DNA of 17,724 nucleotides from an uncultured Rhodobiaceae bacterium (GTDB taxonomy: Archaea > Thermoplasmatota > Poseidoniia > Poseidoniales > Poseidoniaceae): contig CALDQY010000156.1 in the NCBI GenBank assembly GCA_937911445.1, positions 1-17,724 on the forward strand, given 5' to 3'. The notes beneath the pieces were generated by a model. That model worked only from the letters and a program-made list of their open reading frames with translations, did no database searches and was not told the origin of the DNA. Each line of letters begins with the position of its first letter. Positions within the stretch are counted from its first letter, which is position 1. Shown here piece after piece: positions 13,447-17,724 of the stretch. The translations under genes and the position numbers were made by a program.

Positions 13447-14748
13447 ATGCCAGCAACAGTCATTTTAGGAGCGCAATGGGGTGACGAAGGCAAAGGAAAG
13501 CTTGTCGACCGTTTGGCTGAACAAGCGACTTGGGTTGCACGGTTCCAAGGTGGAAACAACGCAGGACACACGGTCGTCATTGGTGATCGAGTCCTCAAAT
13601 TCCATCTCCTTCCATCGGGAATTACCCGTCAAGAATGCTCCCTTGTCCTCGGTGACGGTATGGTGATTGATCCATGGGTCCTCAACACCGAAGTCGAGAA
13701 TTGGATTAAGACAGGTGGAGATGACCCAAGAGGGAATCGTTTGTTTGTCTCAGAACGAGCCCACATCATTCTTCCATACCACAGAGCCATGGACAGTTTG
13801 GATAAAACAATCGGAACAACAGGTCGTGGAATTGGTCCAACGTATTCAGATAAAATCAATCGAATCGGTCTTCGATTTGGTGATATTGCTGAAGTCGCTC
13901 AAGACAGTTCATGGGCTGAAACGACTGCAAATCGAATGAACAAGTCGCTTGAGGCAGCAGGTTCCGAGATACGCATTGATGCATCAACGCTTGAAAGTGA
14001 AGTGGAATGGATTCACTCCACATATGCAACGAGCATTGCCAACACAGGGCTCATGCTTGATAACGCACTCAAACTCGATGAGCATGTGATTCTTGAAGGC
14101 GCGCAAGGTTGTTTATTGGACATTGATCAAGGGACATTCCCATTCGTAACCTCTTCTGTCACCTCAAGAGGAAACGCTACCCATGGCGCAGGTATTCATC
14201 CAGGACATGTCGACGATGTCATTGGCATCACGAAAGCCTACATCACTCGTGTGGGAAACGGTGCAATGCCGACCGAATTGGAAGATGATGTCGGTGTACA
14301 TCTCGGAACGGTTGGCCATGAATTTGGAACAACAACAGGTCGTAAGCGTCGCTGCGGCTGGTTTGATGCTGTTGTCATGCGTCATGCACACCGAATCAAT
14401 GGATTCACTTCACTTGCATTGACAAAACTCGATGTTCTAGGGGGATTGGACGAATTGAAGATCTGTGTTGCTTACGAATTGGACGGTGCAGAGATTACTG
14501 AAATGCCAAGCAGCGCATCTGCACTTGCTCGATGCAAACCAATCTATGTGACCGTTCCTGGATTCGAATCCAAGTCGCTTGATCAATGGCTTGTAGTCGC
14601 TAAGCACGCCAACGAGAACGGTCTAGGGATCTCGACATTGCCACAAGCCGCACAAGACTACGTTCGACAACTCGAATCCATCCTTGGCATTCCATGTTCG
14701 AGCGTTGGTGTCGGACCAGATCGTGATGCGACCATCGATTGCGTCTGA
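13447..14748 (+). CDS. purA: Adenylosuccinate synthetase
   Basis: 433 residues from the chosen start, the usual full length. The N terminus MPATVILGAQWGDEGKGK carries the GTP/IMP-binding loop with catalytic Asp13, and FQGGNNAGHT carries His41, both at the positions seen in E. coli PurA. Further family segments are GTTGRGIGPTYSDKINRIGLR, LEGAQGCLLDIDQGTFPFVTSS, TRVGNGAMPTE, GRKRRCGWFDAV and LTKLDVL. The enzyme joins IMP and aspartate, using GTP, to make adenylosuccinate, the first committed step to AMP. The frame is open back to an ATG at 13348, but the extra 33 residues match nothing in the family; 13447 gives the canonical N terminus. A TATA-like CGTATAGT at 13403-13410 would give a leader of ~15 nt. 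tRNA-Ala follows after 51 nt. Confidence 0.97.
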   Translation: MPATVILGAQWGDEGKGKLVDRLAEQATWVARFQGGNNAGHTVVIGDRVLKFHLLPSGITRQECSLVLGDGMVIDPWVLNTEVENWIKTGGDDPRGNRLFVSERAHIILPYHRAMDSLDKTIGTTGRGIGPTYSDKINRIGLRFGDIAEVAQDSSWAETTANRMNKSLEAAGSEIRIDASTLESEVEWIHSTYATSIANTGLMLDNALKLDEHVILEGAQGCLLDIDQGTFPFVTSSVTSRGNATHGAGIHPGHVDDVIGITKAYITRVGNGAMPTELEDDVGVHLGTVGHEFGTTTGRKRRCGWFDAVVMRHAHRINGFTSLALTKLDVLGGLDELKICVAYELDGAEITEMPSSASALARCKPIYVTVPGFESKSLDQWLVVAKHANENGLGISTLPQAAQDYVRQLESILGIPCSSVGVGPDRDATIDCV

Positions 14749-14799
14749 GCAATCACAATGAAACACTCAAAAGGAAGTGTCCACACGGTCGGCTGTAAG

Positions 14800-14875
14800 G
14801 GGCGCTTAGCTCAGTTGGAAGAGCGTCTGGTTTGCAACCAGAAGGCCGGGGGTTCAAATCCCCCAGCGTCCACCA
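14800..14875 (+). tRNA. tRNA-Ala (anticodon UGC), CCA end encoded
   Basis: A full cloverleaf can be drawn. The acceptor stem GGGCGCT (14800-14806) pairs with AGCGTCC (14865-14871), with a G-U at the third pair, the alanine identity element. The D arm contains AGCTCAGTTGGAAGAGC. The anticodon stem TCTGG/CCAGA (14826-14830/14838-14842) encloses loop TTTGCAA with anticodon TGC at 14833-14835. The T stem is GGGGG/CCCCC with loop TTCAAAT. The discriminator A is at 14872 and CCA at 14873-14875 is encoded. There is no intron. It lies 51 nt after purA with no convincing TATA box immediately upstream, so it may be processed from a purA read-through transcript. Confidence 0.97.
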
Positions 14876-14963
14876 CCTTTTGTTCAGGTTTGATAGATTG
14901 AATACAATTTGTTGATTGGATTTGGTCTTTGTGTTCAATGATATATATTGATTATTGAGTTTT

Positions 14964-14971
14964 CTTAAGTA
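14964..14971 (+). promoter_or_regulatory. TATA-like element of the TPR gene, with a second one upstream
   Basis: CTTAAGTA is centred 25-26 nt before the ATG at 14993, predicting a leaderless transcript. A stronger-looking TATATATT lies at 14942-14949 and would instead start transcription near 14971 with a leader of about 22 nt. Either or both may be used. Confidence 0.5.
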
Positions 14972-14992
14972 TTACCCGTCCGAGGGACCACT

Positions 14993-16750
14993 ATGTCGTA
15001 TGCACCTACCGATTATGATTTTGGGGACTCCTCCAATTACGCCTTTGCTGAAACAATTACTTGCGCTAATGATGAAGCAAGAAAAATGTTCGTCGAAGCT
15101 TATGGCCATATGCTGAATTACAACCACGAACAAGCCATTGCATGTTTCATGGCAACCACAGAACTTGACCCTGAATGCGCTATGGCATGGTGGGGAATCG
15201 CATACTGTGTATCATCCAACTACAACTGGTCGCCAGGACTTGGTTCGGGATACGACCCCATCCAACAGGCCCTCAAGGTTATGGGACACTGCACTGAACT
15301 TGAGCAAGACCTCATCCGTGCACTTTCAACCCGACACTCTGAAGAGGCTCGTGATGCAGCCGATCCTTCCGTTCTCAACATGGGCAACGACCCAGAACTG
15401 AACGTCGCCTTCGCAGAAGCCATGGCTCCGTTGTACGAGAAGTACAGCGGCAATCTCGATGTCACTGCGATTTACGTCGAGGCTCTCATGAACCTCAAGG
15501 CTTGGCAACTCTGGGACAAGAATACCGCAACTGGTGAAATTACGCCTGCAGATGACAACACGCTCCTCCTCGTTAAGATCATGGAAGATGCGTTCGAGAG
15601 CAGTGAGGAAGCCAAGGTTCACCCTGCACTCTGCCACTTGTACTGCCACGCTCTGGAACTTTCACCGTTCCCAGAGCGAGCACTACCTGCAGCTGATGTT
15701 CTCCGAACACGAATGCCAGGTCTTGGCCATTTGGTCCACATGCCTTCACACATCGATGCTTGGGTTGGGCAATGGAAGGAAGCCATCGACTGCAACATCG
15801 CTGCAGTTGAGGCGGACGATCGCTACGTCGAACTGACTGGTAATGAATCGCAATTCTACAAGTTCTATCGAATGCACAACCACCATTTCGTCGTTTGGTG
15901 TGCCATGTTTGATGGTCAATACGAGACGGCCCTGAAGTATGCACGCAAGGCTGTCGATACGCTCCCCGCTGGTGATGAAAACGGTGGCGCTCAATTCATG
16001 CTCGCTGGAATCATTCCAATGGGGGCCATTTTCTTGGAATCCTACGTAACGATGCCTTGGCACGTTATGATTCGCTTTGGAAAGTGGGATGAAATCCTTG
16101 CTGAACCGATGTACGATGACAAGGACGTCTTCCCTGCAACCATCGCCACACAACACTATGCACGTGGTGTGGCCTACGCCTCCAAGGGCATGGTTCCAGA
16201 GGCAGAAGCAGAGCAAGTACTGTTCAAGGAAGCGTTGCAAAATCCTGCCCTTGCAGGTCGCATGATGCACAACAATTTCATGTATCAAGATCCAGCAGAT
16301 GGACCTTCAATTCTCAATGTTAACGCTTCGATTCTCGAGGCTGAAATCGAGTACCGTCGCCAATTCCTTGCAAAGGAAAACGGTGAAGCGTACGACTTTA
16401 CCGCAGCCTTTGATGAGTTGCGCCGTGGTGTCAATCTCTCGCTCAACCTTGCCTACAACGAGCCGTGGGGTCAGATGCAACCTGTTCGGCACATCCTCGG
16501 TGCATTGCTGTTTGAACAAGGTCACATCGAAGAAGCGGAAGAAGTCTATCGTGCAGACATTAAACTCTGGAAGGACAACATGTGGGGTCTCCTCGGTCTG
16601 AAGCTCTGCCTCGAAGCTCGTGGCGATGCTCCTGAAGAACTCGCAGAAGTTACTGCTCTATTCAACGAACGCAGTTCTCGTGCAGATATCGTTCCTGCCA
16701 AGACCTGCTTCTGTGCTCAGGATGCATTGGCGAAATCTTGCTGTGACTGA
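14993..16750 (+). CDS. TPR-repeat protein with conserved HMPSH motif and Cys-rich C terminus
   Basis: 585 residues, no signal peptide, likely cytosolic. Helical tetratricopeptide units are visible: EAYGHMLNYNHEQAIACFMATTELDPECAMAWWG-type residues near 34-68, then again near 255-275 and 300-325 (GQYETALKYARKAVDTLP) and near 500-535 (EQGHIEEAEEVYRADI). The centre carries HPALCHLYCHALELSPFPERAL (about 206-227) and GHLVHMPSHIDAWVG (about 241-255). These match my recollection of a widespread bacterial/archaeal TPR family of this length with invariant HMPSH, whose function is not established. The clustered histidines (H206, H211, H215, H242, H245, H249, approximate) could bind a metal; this is inference. 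The last 14 residues hold four cysteines (572, 574, 583, 584). The gene stands alone between tRNA-Ala and a small membrane-protein gene. Confidence 0.8.
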   Translation: MSYAPTDYDFGDSSNYAFAETITCANDEARKMFVEAYGHMLNYNHEQAIACFMATTELDPECAMAWWGIAYCVSSNYNWSPGLGSGYDPIQQALKVMGHCTELEQDLIRALSTRHSEEARDAADPSVLNMGNDPELNVAFAEAMAPLYEKYSGNLDVTAIYVEALMNLKAWQLWDKNTATGEITPADDNTLLLVKIMEDAFESSEEAKVHPALCHLYCHALELSPFPERALPAADVLRTRMPGLGHLVHMPSHIDAWVGQWKEAIDCNIAAVEADDRYVELTGNESQFYKFYRMHNHHFVVWCAMFDGQYETALKYARKAVDTLPAGDENGGAQFMLAGIIPMGAIFLESYVTMPWHVMIRFGKWDEILAEPMYDDKDVFPATIATQHYARGVAYASKGMVPEAEAEQVLFKEALQNPALAGRMMHNNFMYQDPADGPSILNVNASILEAEIEYRRQFLAKENGEAYDFTAAFDELRRGVNLSLNLAYNEPWGQMQPVRHILGALLFEQGHIEEAEEVYRADIKLWKDNMWGLLGLKLCLEARGDAPEELAEVTALFNERSSRADIVPAKTCFCAQDALAKSCCD

Positions 16751-16775
16751 TTTTGTCCACTGTTCGGCTCAATTG

Positions 16776-16783
16776 CTAAATAG
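16776..16783 (+). promoter_or_regulatory. TATA box of the 56-residue membrane protein gene
   Basis: CTAAATAG is centred about 25 nt before the ATG at 16804, so a leaderless transcript is predicted. It lies in the 53-bp gap after the TPR gene. The exact spacing is the main support for treating the small frame as a gene. Confidence 0.5.
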
Positions 16784-16803
16784 ACGGCATTGAATTGTCC
16801 CTC

Positions 16804-16974
16804 ATGGCAGGCGAAGCACTTGGCGAACTCGCAATGATTGCAGTTAACGACGAGACTCTTGAAGAACTTGGCAACAAAATGGATAAGGTTACGAAACGAT
16901 TCTCGTACTTTCGAATCGTCGTGCTGCCCCTCTTCCTCATAGGTTGGGGAATCTACTTTCTTTGGTTCAATTGA
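16804..16974 (+). CDS. Small single-span membrane protein (56 residues)
   Basis: The frame runs from ATG to TGA without interruption and encodes MAGEALGELAMIAVND followed by an acidic then basic amphipathic stretch (ETLEELGNKMDKVTKRFSYF). A hydrophobic C-terminal helix (~37-55, RIVVLPLFLIGWGIYFLWF) ends two residues before the stop. This is a tail-anchored layout with the N terminus probably cytoplasmic. A TATA box at the right spacing for a leaderless start supports it. It ends 4 bp before the convergent EF-hand gene's stop. No family is recognised. Possible roles include a small subunit or regulator of a membrane complex, but nothing in the sequence decides this. A longer minus-strand frame over the same DNA reads like non-coding antisense and lacks a matching promoter. 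Confidence 0.65.
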   Translation: MAGEALGELAMIAVNDETLEELGNKMDKVTKRFSYFRIVVLPLFLIGWGIYFLWFN

Positions 16975-16978
16975 GTCT

Positions 16979-17257
16979 TTATTCCTCTTCACTGAGGGCT
17001 GAGGACAGTTCAGCAAGATCAATTCGGTTGTCTTCATTCGCATCCAATGCCTTGATGATCATCGATACTTGTCCAGGTGACAGGGCGTCACCAAGGTGCT
17101 CAAGGAGCCCTTTATACAACTCAGGGCCATTGATTTCTCCGTCATTGTTTGCATCGATGGAGGAAAAGATCTCTCCAGCAGTTTGGTTGCTTTCCTTCAT
17201 TGCATTTTTCAGGTTCGAAATTGCTTCTTCCACAGTCCATGAATCATCGTTTGACAT
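16979..17257 (-). CDS. Two-EF-hand calcium-binding protein
   Basis: 92 residues from the chosen start. Two canonical 12-residue EF loops are visible: DANNDGEINGPE (35-46; D1, N3, D5, E7, E12) and DANEDNRIDLAE (72-83; D1, N3, D5, R7, D9, E12). The second has Asn where Gly is usual at position 6. They lie between helices SNLKNAM/GEIFSSI and GQVSMIIKAL/LSSALSEEE, so the pair forms one calmodulin-like lobe. It is acidic, with no signal peptide from this start. It would bind calcium in the cytoplasm as sensor or buffer. An in-frame ATG at 17320 would add 21 residues, but a minus-strand ATTTATT (17282-17288) about 27 nt before 17257 favours the shorter form. It is convergent with the 56-residue gene (4 bp gap) and divergent from the secreted-protein gene. 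Confidence 0.85.
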   Translation of the reverse strand: MSNDDSWTVEEAISNLKNAMKESNQTAGEIFSSIDANNDGEINGPELYKGLLEHLGDALSPGQVSMIIKALDANEDNRIDLAELSSALSEEE

Positions 17258-17281
17258 ATCCTCTCGTCGTGTCCAGCGTTG

Positions 17282-17288
17282 AATAAAT
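17282..17288 (-). promoter_or_regulatory. TATA-like element of the EF-hand gene
   Basis: Minus-strand ATTTATT is centred about 28 nt before the ATG at 17257, predicting a transcript with almost no leader. It lies inside the longer alternative reading frame that starts at 17320, and so argues for the shorter product. Confidence 0.4.
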
Positions 17289-17370
17289 GTTCCGAACCCA
17301 TTGCCTTCAAGCAAACGCATCGATGTTGTTTTATGTGTGGAAATGAAACACAGTTTGTTGGTTGTCGTTC

Positions 17371-17724
17371 ATGCGCTCTCATGTGTTGTGTGCAGTGTTG
17401 ATGATTTCAAGCCTCTTCGTTACGATTCCAGTCCATGCAGAGGCTCGAGCGATTGAATTCGATGCTGAAATTTCACGTTACGATTGGCTTTCAAATGAGA
17501 CCGTGATCATCGATGTCCAGCTCAAAAATGCGCAGTTCAACACAAATTACACCATCACTTGGAATCTCGAAGATGTTGATGGATCGGTTGTTGATTCAGG
17601 CTCGATTGTCTTCAAAGCAACAGGTAGTGTGACGTCGAATGTCATCGAATTGAAACAGTTCTACAACTCAAACCACTTTTACACATTCGATGCTAATCTA
17701 TACGATGCTTCCGGGGCGTTGTTG
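17371..17724 (+). CDS. Secreted protein with signal peptide, 5' part only (runs off the right edge)
   Basis: 118 codons from the ATG at 17371 stay open to the window end. Residues 1-25 form a signal peptide (MRSHVLCAVLMISSLFVTIP) with a likely signal-peptidase site after VHA. The rest alternates hydrophobic and polar residues in beta-strand fashion (TVIIDVQLKNAQFNTNYTITW, then GSVVDSGSIVF), as in Ig-like or CARDB-type beta-sandwich domains. It is therefore probably the start of another extracellular surface protein like the one at 410. A TATA-like TTTTAT at 17329-17334 would give a ~14-nt leader. The remaining domains, and whether it has a membrane anchor, are outside the window. Confidence 0.75.
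   Translation, partial: MRSHVLCAVLMISSLFVTIPVHAEARAIEFDAEISRYDWLSNETVIIDVQLKNAQFNTNYTITWNLEDVDGSVVDSGSIVFKATGSVTSNVIELKQFYNSNHFYTFDANLYDASGALL

Noticed and set aside
14763..14780. Inverted repeat ACACT...AGTGT between purA and tRNA-Ala
   Set aside because: Only 5 bp with an 8-nt loop and no T-run after it; too weak to call a terminator or regulatory hairpin.
16717..17043. Minus-strand open frame of 108 codons over the TPR gene end and the 56-residue gene
   Set aside because: It overlaps the 3' end of the EF-hand gene in another frame, has no TATA box at a suitable distance, and shows no domain; the plus-strand 56-residue frame with promoter explains the DNA better.
1..17724. CRISPR array, insertion sequence, phage module or integration at the tRNA gene
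   Set aside because: No regularly spaced repeats, no transposase or integrase frame, and no duplication of the tRNA-Ala 3' end was seen on either side.

Overview
The window is archaeal. Universal archaeal or archaeal/eukaryotic genes appear in it: transcription factor B (tfb), ribosomal protein eL40, a LonB-type membrane Lon protease, a UPF0147 protein, an archaeal-type prepilin peptidase and a TrmI-type tRNA methyltransferase. Several start codons sit about 25 nt downstream of the centre of an archaeal TATA box, as expected for leaderless mRNAs. Base composition is balanced. Very large secreted multidomain proteins with a C-terminal membrane anchor, and a C-terminal GWT-EQW-YYGQQYL tail that I associate with these genomes, suggest a marine Thermoplasmatota of the Marine Group II (Candidatus Poseidoniales) type. 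That placement is inference from style; no marker phylogeny could be run.

Layout. At the left edge the 5' part of trmI (minus) diverges from a 1173-residue surface protein (410-3931), which has an Omp28-like thioredoxin module, Ig/cadherin-like modules, a membrane anchor and a QPxx-repeat cytoplasmic tail. Three closely spaced plus-strand genes follow: lonB (3996-6032), an MFS exporter (6082-7428) and an AI-2E/PerM-family membrane protein with a soluble C-terminal extension (7459-8886). A UPF0147 gene (minus) abuts that block and diverges from a prepilin peptidase gene (plus, start chosen at 9234). The latter converges on a 49-codon eL40 gene (10236-10385, minus). The eL40 gene shares one bidirectional TATA element with a metallo-beta-lactamase-fold protein that has lost its zinc ligands (10447-11268, plus).

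Next comes a minus-strand cluster reading tfb (13202-12213), a basic four-cysteine protein (12173-11901) and a propeller-like protein (11834-11241). Then come purA (plus, start chosen at 13447), tRNA-Ala(UGC) with encoded CCA (14800-14875) and a 585-residue TPR protein (14993-16750). The right edge holds a 56-residue single-span membrane protein (16804-16974), a two-EF-hand protein (minus, 16979-17257) and the 5' end of a secreted protein (17371 onward, cut by the window).

How the genes relate. Most are housekeeping genes for translation, transcription, purine synthesis and membrane protein quality control, interleaved with cell-surface functions: the surface thioredoxin protein, the prepilin peptidase, two transport-type proteins and the truncated secreted protein. 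I see no CRISPR array, insertion sequence, phage gene or restriction system, and no gene-free stretch over 300 bases. The best candidates for undescribed biology are the surface thioredoxin protein and its tail, the ligand-less MBL protein, the small Cys4 protein next to tfb and the 56-residue membrane protein.
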